Source: Colwellia sp.
Lineage (GTDB): Bacteria; Pseudomonadota; Gammaproteobacteria; Enterobacterales; Alteromonadaceae
Length of the DNA stretch: 64,000 bases
Direction: 5' to 3'
NCBI GenBank assembly: GCA_013215385.1
Contig: JABSOY010000002.1
Location: forward strand, 1-64,000
Positions 45,314-54,946 of this stretch are shown here, one piece after another. The notes beneath the pieces are model-generated. The model did not search any database. It was not told the origin of the DNA and saw only the letters and a program-made list of their open reading frames with translations. The first letter of the stretch is position 1. Each line of letters begins with the position of its first letter. The position numbers were made by a program, and so were the translations under genes.

Positions 45314-45501
45314 CTTTTTACTCTTTAATAATATGACGTAATTAGGTTTGTTCATTATACCAATAAATATTTAGCCTTACTCTTTTATTCGCTCAGATGC
45401 TTTTGCTGTACCGGAATACCCTTACTCGGCTTAAAAGTATTGCTATCTTGTCCTGTTTAAAGGCAAACTAGAAGAATAATCAAAACAAAAAGGACTTTTT
45501 T

Positions 45502-48492
45502 TTGCCAGTTTTCAATTGTTTATCTCGAATAAAAATACGCATTATTACAACTTTTTTATTGTTTTTTAGTGGTTTTATCCACGCTGAAAAATATAATGAG
45601 ATTTATATCGAAGCCGCTCCAACTTGGGTCGAGTATCGTAATATTACATTGACGCAAGATATTCCGGTTGATGAAATAACGGACGGTGTCTTCTATCAAT
45701 TACTCGATTCACAAAGGAAAGTGTCTGCAACTGAGAAAGTTGCTTGGTATTCTCGATATATTGAAACAGTTGTAAATCAAGTTGGTGTTGATTATAGCTC
45801 ACAAATAAACCTCGACTTCGACCCCTCTTACCAAAAACTCGCACTAAATACCCTATTCATTATTCGAAATGGTAAGCGCATTGATAAATTGTTAAGTGCG
45901 AAAATCTCATTATTAAATCGCGAAACCGAATTAGAAAATCAAATTTATAATGGCTCTTTAACTCTTAATATTCTGCTTGATGATATTCAAACGGGTGACA
46001 CCATTGATTATAGTTTTACACGTTATGGGAACAACCCTGTTTATAAAGGAATTTTTGCTGACAGTCGTTCACTTAATTGGAGTGTGCCGGTAGGGGAGCA
46101 ATTTGTTCGAGTACTTTGGGGTAAAAAGAATCCTTTATTCTTTAACACTCGTAATATCTCTCCAAAAATTAATGAGCGCAAGTTAGGAGAATTCACTGAA
46201 TACCAAGTACATATGAATAATGCTGAAACATTATCAATTGCAAGTGAAGTTCCTGGTTGGTATGAACCATATGGCTTAATATCGTTTAGCGAAAGTAAGG
46301 ATTGGGGAGATGTCGTTATTTGGGCGGAAACGCTATATCAACCGAGTGAATTACACCATAGTATTATTGAGCTTGCCGATAACATTAAGCAAAATAACAC
46401 TAACCAAGCAGAACAAATTACAGCCGCACTAAAATATACACAAGACAACATACGTTATGTCGGCTTGGAGATGGGCGTTAATTCACATTTACCGACAGCT
46501 GCGCATGAAACATTAGCGTTAAAATATGGGGATTGTAAAGATAAAGCACTGTTGTTCATTAACCTTCTCAAGGCTCTTGGTATTGAGGCTTATCCTGCGC
46601 TCGTTGATACCGACGACACTAAATTATTGGCAGAAAAGTTACCAGCGGTAAATTTATTTAATCACGTGATAGTAACATTGCAATTTAACGGCGAGCGTAT
46701 TTGGCTAGATCCAACCTTAAGTTACCAAGAAGGGCAGTTAGCGAACATTTTTCAGCCTGATTATGGTTTTGCTTTAGTCGTTAAATCGGGTGAAACAGCT
46801 TTAACTGCTATGAAAAATAACGGGCAAAATACTTATATCCATGTAGAAGAAAGCTACATTATTGCCGAGGGGCTAGAACAAGCTGTTTCATATAGTGTCG
46901 TCAGTAAATACTTAGGTGACGAAGCACAAACGAAGCATGGTCAAATAGAGCGTGATGGTAAAAAGAAGCTTACGCAAGACTATAAAGTCTTTTATCAAGG
47001 TACTTACCCTAAATTAACCTCAACCGCACCAATTGAAATTTTAACTGATCCGATATCCGGTGTTTTACAATTAACAGAAAGCTATTCTATTAATGAATTT
47101 TGGAAAAAAGGTGATGTCGATTACGAAAGTGATTTTTATCCTGCAAATATTAGGAATGCGGTATACAAACCTAAACAGCAGGCAAGGAAAGCACCGTTAT
47201 GGTTCGACTTTCCCAATAATATTATCAATAAAACCACGGTTGTCTTTAAAGAAAAAAACTGGGAATTTGATAATGATAATTTTGTGGAAGACAATGATTT
47301 CTTCTTTTTCAAACGTAATGTCGCTTTTGCTGATAATACATTAAGCCTAACGTATGAATACCGCTCTAAAACTGATCATATTCCCGCAGATAAAATTGAT
47401 AATTACCTTACTGCAAGAGATTTGTTAATGAGCAAAGCTTATTATGGCATTATTAAGTTTGCTGAGCCGGCAGATAACACCGCAGATAATGATGGCAGTG
47501 CTTTAGGAACTTGGATAGTAATTGTTATTTGTACTTATATTTTTGTTTTGCTTGTTCTTATTGTCAGCTGGCGAATAGAATCGGGTAAGCGGACTGAGTT
47601 TTCTGAAAGTCACCTATTCCCTGTCTCAATGGTTAAGTTTTTAGTTTTGTCGTTATTTACTTTGGGGTTTTACAATACTTATTGGATGTATCGAAATTGG
47701 CAAGCTATTAAGAAAAATAAGCAAAGCGATATCATGCCAATAGCGCGTGGGATCTTTTCTATTTTTTGGTTTTATCCACTATTTTCAGCATTAAAAAATG
47801 ACAGTACGGATCGTTTCGAGAACAATAAAGTGATGCTTCCTGTTGTTGCCATTATTTTTGCTTTGGTTTATTTTGTATTTTCAATAGCTGGAAGCTATGT
47901 AGAATATGCTGCTTTGAGTTTGCTTACCTTATTATTACCATTACTCTTTATTCCTTTAGTGAAATATATTAACAATATTAATCATCATAATAGTGACGGT
48001 TATCGCTACAACTCTAAATGGAATATTCAGAGTATTGCGGCCATTGCATTATATCTTCCGTTGTTAGGCTTTACGATTGCTCAAGAGACCCCTTTCATAC
48101 CTAGCGATTCAGTCGTTACACAGGATGATATTATGCAACATGACATGAAGTACCTATATCGACAGAACGTTTTATCGGCGAATGAAAAGATCCATTATTT
48201 TTACAGTGATGGATTTTTAAGTATTCGAGATGACGGAAATGGCTTTACTGAAAAGCAGGTTTTTTCATATTGGCAAGACGATAATAATGGTTTCCAAGTC
48301 GAAAAAGCGACATTTAATGACATCAAAGATATACAGGTAAAGTATGCGGATAAAAAAGATGCAAACACCATAATTACCATTATTCGATTTGATGATACTA
48401 GCTTTAAGCTCTTTGTTGCATCGGTAAAAGAAAGGGATAAATTATTCGTTGATAAATTAAAATCATTTTGGAAATTAATAAAGATTAGCTAG
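45502..48492 (+). CDS. DUF3857/transglutaminase-like protein fused to a multi-helix membrane domain and a PH-like tail
   Basis: A 996-residue protein that starts at TTG with AAGGA eight bases upstream. A signal peptide (to about 28) is followed by a DUF3857 domain (about 35-250), a transglutaminase-like domain with apparent triad Cys345 (KYGDCKDKAL), His388 (LFNHVIV) and Asp403 (WLDPT), a beta-rich part, a membrane helix near 670-690, then a four-helix block with LGFYNTYWMYRNW (DUF4234-like), and finally a soluble strand-rich tail (about 895-996) that looks PH-like. The periplasmic half resembles DUF3857 proteins of Bacteroidetes and marine gammaproteobacteria. The fusion to a DUF4234-like membrane part is unusual. 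A terminator follows. Confidence 0.78.
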   Translation: MPVFNCLSRIKIRIITTFLLFFSGFIHAEKYNEIYIEAAPTWVEYRNITLTQDIPVDEITDGVFYQLLDSQRKVSATEKVAWYSRYIETVVNQVGVDYSSQINLDFDPSYQKLALNTLFIIRNGKRIDKLLSAKISLLNRETELENQIYNGSLTLNILLDDIQTGDTIDYSFTRYGNNPVYKGIFADSRSLNWSVPVGEQFVRVLWGKKNPLFFNTRNISPKINERKLGEFTEYQVHMNNAETLSIASEVPGWYEPYGLISFSESKDWGDVVIWAETLYQPSELHHSIIELADNIKQNNTNQAEQITAALKYTQDNIRYVGLEMGVNSHLPTAAHETLALKYGDCKDKALLFINLLKALGIEAYPALVDTDDTKLLAEKLPAVNLFNHVIVTLQFNGERIWLDPTLSYQEGQLANIFQPDYGFALVVKSGETALTAMKNNGQNTYIHVEESYIIAEGLEQAVSYSVVSKYLGDEAQTKHGQIERDGKKKLTQDYKVFYQGTYPKLTSTAPIEILTDPISGVLQLTESYSINEFWKKGDVDYESDFYPANIRNAVYKPKQQARKAPLWFDFPNNIINKTTVVFKEKNWEFDNDNFVEDNDFFFFKRNVAFADNTLSLTYEYRSKTDHIPADKIDNYLTARDLLMSKAYYGIIKFAEPADNTADNDGSALGTWIVIVICTYIFVLLVLIVSWRIESGKRTEFSESHLFPVSMVKFLVLSLFTLGFYNTYWMYRNWQAIKKNKQSDIMPIARGIFSIFWFYPLFSALKNDSTDRFENNKVMLPVVAIIFALVYFVFSIAGSYVEYAALSLLTLLLPLLFIPLVKYINNINHHNSDGYRYNSKWNIQSIAAIALYLPLLGFTIAQETPFIPSDSVVTQDDIMQHDMKYLYRQNVLSANEKIHYFYSDGFLSIRDDGNGFTEKQVFSYWQDDNNGFQVEKATFNDIKDIQVKYADKKDANTIITIIRFDDTSFKLFVASVKERDKLFVDKLKSFWKLIKIS

Positions 48493-48501
48493 ATCCTTTT
48501 G

Positions 48502-48552
48502 CCCGTATCCTTTAGTTGCAGACTGCTTGGAGAATACGGGTTTACTTTTTTC
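48502..48552 (+). terminator. Rho-independent terminator after the transglutaminase-like gene
   Basis: CCCGTAT and ATACGGG pair across a loop of about 25 bases and are followed by TTTACTTTTTTC. Confidence 0.65.
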
Positions 48553-48575
48553 TTACTAATCTGACCATTCTACCG

Positions 48576-49334
48576 TTAGAGGTTAGAGTGTTGAATGCCA
48601 TATTTACGGTGAATTTGTTTTATGTCACCAGATTTAACTAAGACAGCCATGCGATGGTTAAAGTACTTTATCATTTTATTGATGCGCGCCTTTTTTGTGG
48701 TGACAGGTGTAAAGGCTAAAAATATTTCAGCTTTAGATACGCATCCTGCATTTCGTATTTTGTGATATATATTTTCATTGTTAAGTTCGTAGAGCGTTGT
48801 GTTATTGGTAAATATAAAAGCATCGATTCGTTTTTTTAATACCTTGTTTACATTTTGAGCTAGAAAACGCTCATGATAAGGCTGGTATTGAAATTGTTCA
48901 GGATGCTTTTGAATGTAAGCATTTAGCTCTTCGATGGAAGTGTCGATAGCAATACCTATTTGCATGCCCTGCAAACTCTGCTCATTTTTGTACTGCCAGG
49001 TATTGTTTGCATCGGTAAAAAAGCACATTTGTTGGAAACCAACTGGGAAGTTTGGGAAAACTAAATGTGGCGCTTCTTTTTTCGCAGGGGCAAGTAAAGC
49101 ATCATACTTTCCATCTGAAACGTATTTTATGGCGCGAGTCCAGGGAAAAATATCAATCTCTACCGTGTATTCGCTATTTTGAAAGATTTTTTTTATTAGG
49201 TCTACGGTGTAGCCAGGATTCTCTTCATCAGTGCAAATTTGTGGGCACCAATCAATTGCCGCTACTTTAATCGTTTCAGCTTGTATAGTTTGGATATGAA
49301 GCAACAAAAAAAGCAATATTTTAATTATTTTCAT
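48576..49334 (-). CDS. Periplasmic solute-binding protein, family 3 (amino-acid type)
   Basis: A 252-residue secreted binding protein: signal peptide (MKIIKILLFLLLHIQTIQA), then a two-lobe SBP_bac_3 fold beginning IKVAAIDWCPQIC, with NPGYTVDLIKKIF and ALLAPAKKEAPHLVF. Such free-standing members occur widely in Alteromonadales and Shewanella without a cognate permease, and several act as sensors or have lost transport. No transporter gene is adjacent. Ligand unknown. Confidence 0.8.
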   Translation of the reverse strand: MKIIKILLFLLLHIQTIQAETIKVAAIDWCPQICTDEENPGYTVDLIKKIFQNSEYTVEIDIFPWTRAIKYVSDGKYDALLAPAKKEAPHLVFPNFPVGFQQMCFFTDANNTWQYKNEQSLQGMQIGIAIDTSIEELNAYIQKHPEQFQYQPYHERFLAQNVNKVLKKRIDAFIFTNNTTLYELNNENIYHKIRNAGCVSKAEIFLAFTPVTTKKARINKMIKYFNHRMAVLVKSGDIKQIHRKYGIQHSNL

Positions 49335-49522
49335 ATAGTTAATGCTATATATACTCTTTTGTTATTCGTTTGGTAAATTATAATATACATATTTTCTCGG
49401 CAAAAATGAAGCGAGATGAATATTTAATCGAACTTAGCAATTTGAACGTAAAAGAGTGAGAACGCCATAGTAGTCACTGTATATTGAACATTGCATTATG
49501 GATAATTAAGCCTCTCACGCTC

Positions 49523-49563
49523 AATTTCCATTATCTTAAGCTATGCCTGAGGTAATGGAAATT
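49523..49563 (-). terminator. Terminator hairpin after permease at 49573
   Basis: AATTTCCATTA and TAATGGAAATT form an 11-base perfect stem with a 19-base loop just beyond the permease stop codon. Confidence 0.65.
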
Positions 49564-49572
49564 CTATAAAAA

Positions 49573-51951
49573 TTAGTCTTGATATCGTACTAAATCAGAA
49601 ATTGGTACTGATATAACTTCACGAAAGGCTAGTAATATCAAGAACCCCATTATTACTGTCAGGGTAATGATTGATATTATTAAATAACTCACCGTATGCC
49701 ACGTCAGGTGAAACCATTCTTGGCTCAGAGATAGTAACCAGAATAAAACCAGGCTTGTTAGTGCAGCAAAATAAGGCGGACTAAATTGAACCAAAGATTG
49801 GTGCAATATTTTATGATCTGGGGCTCCTACTGCAAGTAAAGTCCCCAATTTCAAATATTGCTTTTTCAACGTGGCCTGAATCTGATAATACAAAGTAAAA
49901 ATAGCTGACAACATCAAAATAGCCAATAACGTTAAACTCATCAGAATGAACCAAATTCGTTGCAGATCAAGTTGTGCAACTTGCGTTTGCAAGCTTCCCC
50001 TTTCTTTCAGCTCAATATCTGGCAAGGCAATCGTTTTTAGAGCCTCGATATTGTTCAGTAATAGATAACCATTAAGTAATAAATCATTGTTATACAAGGT
50101 GTATATTACAGGGGTATCTGAATTTTGTTGACCGTAGTGGGGTAGGTTTGCCACAACAGCAGCAACCTGCTTAGTGCTACTATTGGTTTCGCCTATTATT
50201 AGTGATTGATCTAACACACTTTGCGCTGATTTATTTCCGGACAGCAACTTTAATGCGGCCTGGTTTATGATCACATTTTGTTGATTCAACTCGCCGGCAG
50301 CTAAGAAGTTGGGCTGGAGAAGCTTAAAATAATTGGCAGAAACAGACATTCTTAAAATGCGCACACTGCTATTAATATCCTGGCCTGCCCAGTGTACTAA
50401 GTCACGCGCTGCGTCAGGATCAACAAATCGACTTCCTGTAAACGCAACCTCTTGTCCTAACTGCTGCTGTAGTGTTATCACTAATGTATTTGACAACGTA
50501 TGCCCTGATACCTGTCTGACATTATATTCCACTAGGTGATGAGCAAAGCCATCGAGCGTTTTTTGTTGCCATTGTGCGGAGATAAAATAACATGATAAGA
50601 AAACTGTAATTCCTGCAATGATTAATTGCACAAAATTTATGATAACGCGACTACGCTGTTGCTGTAGATCTTCTCCACCTCCTGTTTGGCGTGAAAAAAG
50701 ATTATCTTTTAGTCCATGGTACATAGGGATAATATTGGCGGCTAAAATACTTATAAGAATAATAAGCATACTTAATATTAATACTGGGCCGCTTGGTGAT
50801 GGTAAAGGTCCTCCTAAGAAAGAAATAAGCGCAGCGTGGTCAGCAAAAAAAACATAAAGTGTACTGATTAACCCAGTTGTTAGCCCCATTACGACAAGTA
50901 ATAACGGAACAGACTCTATTAGGAATTGCTGTAATAATTGATAAGTTTGGGCGCCGGAAGTTAATCTCACTATAATTTCTTGCCGACGTTCGATGAGCTG
51001 ATTACTCGCAAACGAAGCTAGGTTGATAATTGCGAGTGCGCCAAAAAACATTACCAATGTAGTCAACAGCCACCACTGACTTTGTAGCTTCTGTTTTACT
51101 TGTGGTGCAAACTGCATACCTGGCACAAGCCAGTAGTCCAGACCTGCGCCTAACATGGTGAAATCTACAGCATTATCAGCAGGTTTATCTAGCGCTTGGT
51201 AATCTGACATAATGCGTGGCAAGGGAATATCTGCAGCTATAATAGCTATCCCATAACGGATTTCCATTTTTTTTAAGATCGTCTGCTTCGCTTGACGTAA
51301 TAGCTGCTCTTTAGTGTCAAAATCCATATTTTCGGGAAACTGAATATTGATTGGTAAAAGCTTGGTTATAAACTCTGCAGAAAGCCAGATATCAACAGAG
51401 CTACTACCAATATAATTCATTGATTCTGGTAAAATACCCGCTACGGTAAAAGCGGTACGCTCTGAGCCAAGATATATATTCTGACCTCGGATATTTTGTC
51501 GTTTAAACTGCTGCTCCCAAAATTCATGACTCAGCCAGACTAATCGTTTTTCGCCAGCTTCGCTGATTTTTGCTGTGATATCTTGAGCCAATAATGCTCC
51601 CATACCATGACTGAACAAGGCAGCTTGCACTTTATTTTTATTATCACTCTGTTCAGTCTGTAAAGTAGTCGGCATTAGGCTCATAGACTCAACTTGCTTA
51701 ACGCCAGATACTTGCGCTAACAACTCTACATCTTGTTGAGATACAGGAGAAAAACCGCCTTCAGCAGTAGTTTTACCTAATGTTATTAACCTAACGTTTT
51801 GTTCGGCCCATACTGGGCGATCCCGTAATACATAATCACCAATCGCTAGGCATAGTGTTATAAACGTAAGAAAAAAACTGAAACACAATACGAGGATGAT
51901 AAATTGCTGTGGTTTTTGCCGTAACTTTCGCAGGCTATAAGTTAGTAACAT
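49573..51951 (-). CDS. MacB/FtsX-type ABC permease of the second exporter
   Basis: A 792-residue permease, starting at the ATG at 51951 with AAGGAG six bases upstream. It has the same two-unit layout as the array permeases (helix 1 at about 15-40, periplasmic domain, FtsX block, second unit), but the sequence is only distantly related and lacks their constant ends. It is translated right after the ATPase gene (51962), within an adaptor-ATPase-permease operon read from 53880. It sits downstream of the small-peptide locus at 53929-55381. Substrate unknown; the peptide there is one candidate. Confidence 0.9.
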   Translation of the reverse strand: MLLTYSLRKLRQKPQQFIILVLCFSFFLTFITLCLAIGDYVLRDRPVWAEQNVRLITLGKTTAEGGFSPVSQQDVELLAQVSGVKQVESMSLMPTTLQTEQSDNKNKVQAALFSHGMGALLAQDITAKISEAGEKRLVWLSHEFWEQQFKRQNIRGQNIYLGSERTAFTVAGILPESMNYIGSSSVDIWLSAEFITKLLPINIQFPENMDFDTKEQLLRQAKQTILKKMEIRYGIAIIAADIPLPRIMSDYQALDKPADNAVDFTMLGAGLDYWLVPGMQFAPQVKQKLQSQWWLLTTLVMFFGALAIINLASFASNQLIERRQEIIVRLTSGAQTYQLLQQFLIESVPLLLVVMGLTTGLISTLYVFFADHAALISFLGGPLPSPSGPVLILSMLIILISILAANIIPMYHGLKDNLFSRQTGGGEDLQQQRSRVIINFVQLIIAGITVFLSCYFISAQWQQKTLDGFAHHLVEYNVRQVSGHTLSNTLVITLQQQLGQEVAFTGSRFVDPDAARDLVHWAGQDINSSVRILRMSVSANYFKLLQPNFLAAGELNQQNVIINQAALKLLSGNKSAQSVLDQSLIIGETNSSTKQVAAVVANLPHYGQQNSDTPVIYTLYNNDLLLNGYLLLNNIEALKTIALPDIELKERGSLQTQVAQLDLQRIWFILMSLTLLAILMLSAIFTLYYQIQATLKKQYLKLGTLLAVGAPDHKILHQSLVQFSPPYFAALTSLVLFWLLSLSQEWFHLTWHTVSYLIISIITLTVIMGFLILLAFREVISVPISDLVRYQD

Positions 51952-51961
51952 CAATGTCTCC

Positions 51962-52675
51962 TTAGGCCGACTTTTGCTGTGCTATCGACCCAAGTTTTTG
52001 TATCATCCCATCAAACAAATGGATCTGACGTGGACAGGCTTCGGCTAGCTCCGAGGAATGGGTCACCATGACTATAGTTTTCCCTTCACTATTCAGTTTT
52101 TTTAACAGTGAAAATACCATCTGTGCATTTTCACTGTCGAGGTTTCCGGTTGGTTCGTCGGCCAGAATAAGATCTGGTTTAGTGACAATGGCACGGGCAA
52201 TAGCTACCCGTTGCTGCTGGCCACCAGAAAGTTGAGCAGGAAACTGGTGTGTTTTGTCTGATAATCCTACCGTAGCTAGTGCTTCTTTGGCTTGTTGTTG
52301 TCTATGTTTTGCCGGTACTCCTGGATGGTACAACAAAGGCACCATCACATTTTCTAAAGCAGTCATATCGGCAATTAGGTTAAAATTTTGAAATATCCAG
52401 CCCAAATGCTGATTGCGTAAAATAGCCAATTGGTAACGATTTAGATCGGTCACATCCTGACCGCAAAGTAAATAACGCCCTTCCTGATAGCTATCAAGTA
52501 GTCCAATCAAAGACAATAGTGTTGATTTACCTGAACCTGACGAGCCAGTAATCGAAACCATATCACCGCGAAAAATGTCAAGACTAATGCGTTTTAGAAC
52601 TTGTTGTTTAACAGTACTGTTGCCAAAATATTTTCCTAGCCCTTCCAACTGAATCAAGAGTTCATTAGTTGCCAT
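51962..52675 (-). CDS. ABC exporter ATP-binding protein of the second exporter
   Basis: A 237-residue MacB/LolD-type ATPase. Walker [13 protein letters not shown]-loop [10 protein letters not shown], signature [15 protein letters not shown], Walker [13 protein letters not shown] and H-loop MVTHSS are present. AGGAAATATT precedes the ATG. Located between its adaptor (52687) and permease (51951) with gaps of about 10 bases, so the three form one operon. Confidence 0.93.
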   Translation of the reverse strand: MATNELLIQLEGLGKYFGNSTVKQQVLKRISLDIFRGDMVSITGSSGSGKSTLLSLIGLLDSYQEGRYLLCGQDVTDLNRYQLAILRNQHLGWIFQNFNLIADMTALENVMVPLLYHPGVPAKHRQQQAKEALATVGLSDKTHQFPAQLSGGQQQRVAIARAIVTKPDLILADEPTGNLDSENAQMVFSLLKKLNSEGKTIVMVTHSSELAEACPRQIHLFDGMIQKLGSIAQQKSA

Positions 52676-52686
52676 AATATTTCCTG

Positions 52687-53880
52687 TTATAAATTTTTTA
52701 ATGCAATAGTATCGCCAACGGTGAGGCCACTGATAATTTCTATGTGATCTTTTGTAATATCCCCGAGTTGGATTATTCGTTCTTTAAACTCACCATTTTG
52801 TTTTGTTTGTCGCCATACTGTGGTCTCAGTATGGGCACGGGTAATATAGTCGGGTTTACTCACCATAAGAGCCGGCTTATCTATGACCGCTATTTGTCCT
52901 GTCACTTCAATATTCAGTCGGGCAGTACTGGGTAATTCAGCAAGTTCTATTAATACGTGCACTTGGTTATCTACCACATTAGGTTCGATATGGCTGATAG
53001 TACCTGTAGCCATTTCGCCCTTTATATTTAGCTCAACCGACTGGCCTACATTAAGCAGAACAGCATAACTAGCCATTACCTTGCCTTCAGCATAAAGATT
53101 GTCATCTTGTGCTATGCTACCTAAGCTTTGCCCTGCGTTTAACCATTGGCCAATCTTGATGTTTTTATCTAAACTTTGAATAATACCGTTCATGCCGGCT
53201 TTGATCTCTAGCCCATCTTGGTTACTGGTAGCAATGCGTAATTTGGCTTCTGCTTGTTTCAACTTTGCCATAATCACATCTTCTCTAGCTTGTCTTAGCT
53301 CAGTAAAGTCCAGTAATTCTTCTTTGGCCATTTGCCATTCCAACTGTGCTTGTTGGCTGGATATTTCGGCCTGTAGCAAATCAATCGTTGAGATAATATG
53401 TTTTTCTGCAAGTTGTTTATTAGCGGCCAACTCGGCTTTCGCAAGAGCCAGCTTTGATTTGGTTAAGGCTTGTTGATTAGTCAGTCTCCTTTGTTGACGA
53501 ACAAGTTCGCTTTTTAATTCTTTGACATTAGCTGCAGCTGACATCAGGTCGAGTGTTGCGCTAATCAGTGCCTGTTCAATTTTAACATTGTTCAACCGGA
53601 AAATTGGACTCTGTGATAATACCCTATCGCCAGGGCGTACCAGTTTCTCGGCTACGGTTCCATCAACACGGGGAATGATGCTCTGCTCGTTTTTTGCCTT
53701 TAATAGACCGAATATAGGTATTGTTCGTAGCATTTTTCCGTGAATAACCTTGTCTGTAAGGATTGGAGTTGCTGATTTAGAGGGAAACCAGAGTAATAAA
53801 GCTCCTATTACCACAAGAGTAATAAATAAAAGTAGCGATTTAATGGGTAAACGATGAGTTTTCTTCTGGGGTATTTGCAT
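52687..53880 (-). CDS. HlyD/MacA-type periplasmic adaptor of the second exporter
   Basis: A 397-residue adaptor: one N-terminal membrane helix (about 15-34), barrel/lipoyl half (GTVAEKLVRPGDRVLSQS), coiled-coil hairpin rich in Lys, Gln and Ala (about 95-205), return half (IKAGMNGIIQSLDKNIKIGQW) and a C-terminal membrane-proximal domain ending GLTVGDTIALKNL. First gene of the adaptor-ATPase-permease set. The upstream region carries a decayed copy of the small-peptide gene and its terminator, so the operon may be partly co-transcribed with that locus. Confidence 0.91.
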   Translation of the reverse strand: MQIPQKKTHRLPIKSLLLFITLVVIGALLLWFPSKSATPILTDKVIHGKMLRTIPIFGLLKAKNEQSIIPRVDGTVAEKLVRPGDRVLSQSPIFRLNNVKIEQALISATLDLMSAAANVKELKSELVRQQRRLTNQQALTKSKLALAKAELAANKQLAEKHIISTIDLLQAEISSQQAQLEWQMAKEELLDFTELRQAREDVIMAKLKQAEAKLRIATSNQDGLEIKAGMNGIIQSLDKNIKIGQWLNAGQSLGSIAQDDNLYAEGKVMASYAVLLNVGQSVELNIKGEMATGTISHIEPNVVDNQVHVLIELAELPSTARLNIEVTGQIAVIDKPALMVSKPDYITRAHTETTVWRQTKQNGEFKERIIQLGDITKDHIEIISGLTVGDTIALKNL

Positions 53881-53896
53881 ATTACTTCTTCAAAAG

Positions 53897-53918
53897 GCGG
53901 CATAGCTATCTATGCCGC
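53897..53918 (-). terminator. Hairpin after degenerate peptide gene
   Basis: GCGGCATA and TATGCCGC with a short loop. It is the duplicate of the hairpin at 54689 (CGGCATAG/CTATGCCG). Confidence 0.7.
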
Positions 53919-53928
53919 TAAAATATAA

Positions 53929-54026
53929 CTATCTAATCAGAACAATTTATACCAGTACAGATAACTAAATATACTGTAGCTGTGCCGTTGCTGATTCTTC
54001 ATCCAAGATTTAGATGAATCTTTTAT
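53929..54026 (-). pseudogene. Decayed duplicate of the small-peptide gene
   Basis: The minus strand shows the same beginning as the gene at 54729 (AAATCTTGGATGAA shared), but the start codon is ATA in place of ATG, the frame shifts right after KSWMK, and the middle is shortened by about 50 bases. The 3' end again runs into the GGCATAG terminator. It lies 6 bases beyond the stop of the CKPC protein at 54032, mirroring the order of the intact copy. Confidence 0.7.
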
Positions 54027-54031
54027 TTTTA

Positions 54032-54469
54032 TCACTTTGTTAGCACTAGTTTAATATGCGGTAGATCAAAATAATTCTTTTCTTGCAAAGTATCCTGTTG
54101 GATTGAACAGGGTTTGCAATCAGCAATGTCCTTACTAACACTTACCGTTAGTATTACTTTTTCATGTTGCTTGAATTCTTGCTGTAACGATTTCCACACT
54201 TTTGGAAAATGCTCTTTCAATACAGGGATAAGATTCTTATCGGTAGGTTTACCGTTGGATAAGGCTGCTAAATAACTCTCTTTGTCGCCGAATTGTAATT
54301 GACTCACTAGCGTGGTGTTATCATTTTTTAATATATAGGTCTGGGGGAAAGACACTGCTTGGCCTGCTGTCGCCCATTTAAAAAGGTTTTCTTCAAGGAT
54401 TGGACTGGCCGCGTTAGCAAGGCCCGTAATGCTAAGCATTAAAAATAGAACAATACTTCTTTTCATCAT
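54032..54469 (-). CDS. Secreted CKPC-motif protein, copy 2
   Basis: From the ATG at 54469 (AGGA about ten bases upstream; 54466 also possible) this is a 145-residue protein: signal peptide MMKRSIVLFLMLSITGLANA and a soluble domain with conserved ASP.LEENLFKWATAGQAVSFPQTY, GKPTDKNLIPVLKEHFPKVW and a C-terminal CKPC (ADCKPCSIQQD). I do not recognise the family. CxxC suggests redox or metal binding. Nearly identical to the protein at 54947, changed mainly at the signal peptide. Confidence 0.75.
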   Translation of the reverse strand: MMKRSIVLFLMLSITGLANAASPILEENLFKWATAGQAVSFPQTYILKNDNTTLVSQLQFGDKESYLAALSNGKPTDKNLIPVLKEHFPKVWKSLQQEFKQHEKVILTVSVSKDIADCKPCSIQQDTLQEKNYFDLPHIKLVLTK

Positions 54470-54688
54470 GAATTTAAATCCTATTGATATTATCGTGCTC
54501 AAAGGCTGAACACTTATTCTGTTACCGATAAATAGACCACAAAAATAACATGATTGCAACATATTGATAACGATTTGACTGGAGCCAATATTATATAAAC
54601 ATATCGGTTGTTAACCATTCTACTTTTGAAGCGAATATTTAGACAAAGTTATTATTCGTAACAACATTCATAATAATTCTTAAAAATA

Positions 54689-54708
54689 CGGCATAGATAA
54701 CTATGCCG
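54689..54708 (-). terminator. Terminator of the small-peptide gene
   Basis: CGGCATAG and CTATGCCG with a four-base loop, followed on the minus strand by TATTTTTA. It lies 20 bases beyond the peptide stop. Confidence 0.75.
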
Positions 54709-54728
54709 TTATATTAGAATAATTTAAT

Positions 54729-54878
54729 CTAATGAATGATAATAATTAAACAGTGAGTAGAGTTACAAGCAATAATAATTACTGCAGCAGCAGCTTGTGC
54801 GCTTGCTAAACTTAGGGCTGTAACTGCAGTTGTTGCTACTGCGACTTTTTTCATCCAAGATTTTGTTAATGTTTTCAT
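54729..54878 (-). CDS. Small secreted two-cysteine peptide precursor
   Basis: A 49-residue open frame missed by length filters. AAGGA lies 7 bases before ATG, and the gene is closed by a terminator. The N-terminus (MKTLTKSWMKKVAVATTAVT...) is a textbook signal peptide ending LASAQA. The predicted mature part is about 20 residues, VIIIACNSTHCLIIIIH at its core: a CNSTHC loop between two runs of Ile/Leu/Val. A disulfide would close a six-residue loop. No known bacteriocin, microcin or RiPP class is recognised. It follows the gene for a secreted CKPC protein and an exporter operon lies downstream. Reality of the gene is well supported; function is open. Confidence 0.72.
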   Translation of the reverse strand: MKTLTKSWMKKVAVATTAVTALSLASAQAAAAVIIIACNSTHCLIIIIH

Positions 54879-54946
54879 TTTTCTGTCCTTTTTTATAATT
54901 GTTTTAGATATACGACTTTGATTAAGCGTACTATTTTTTCTTCTTA

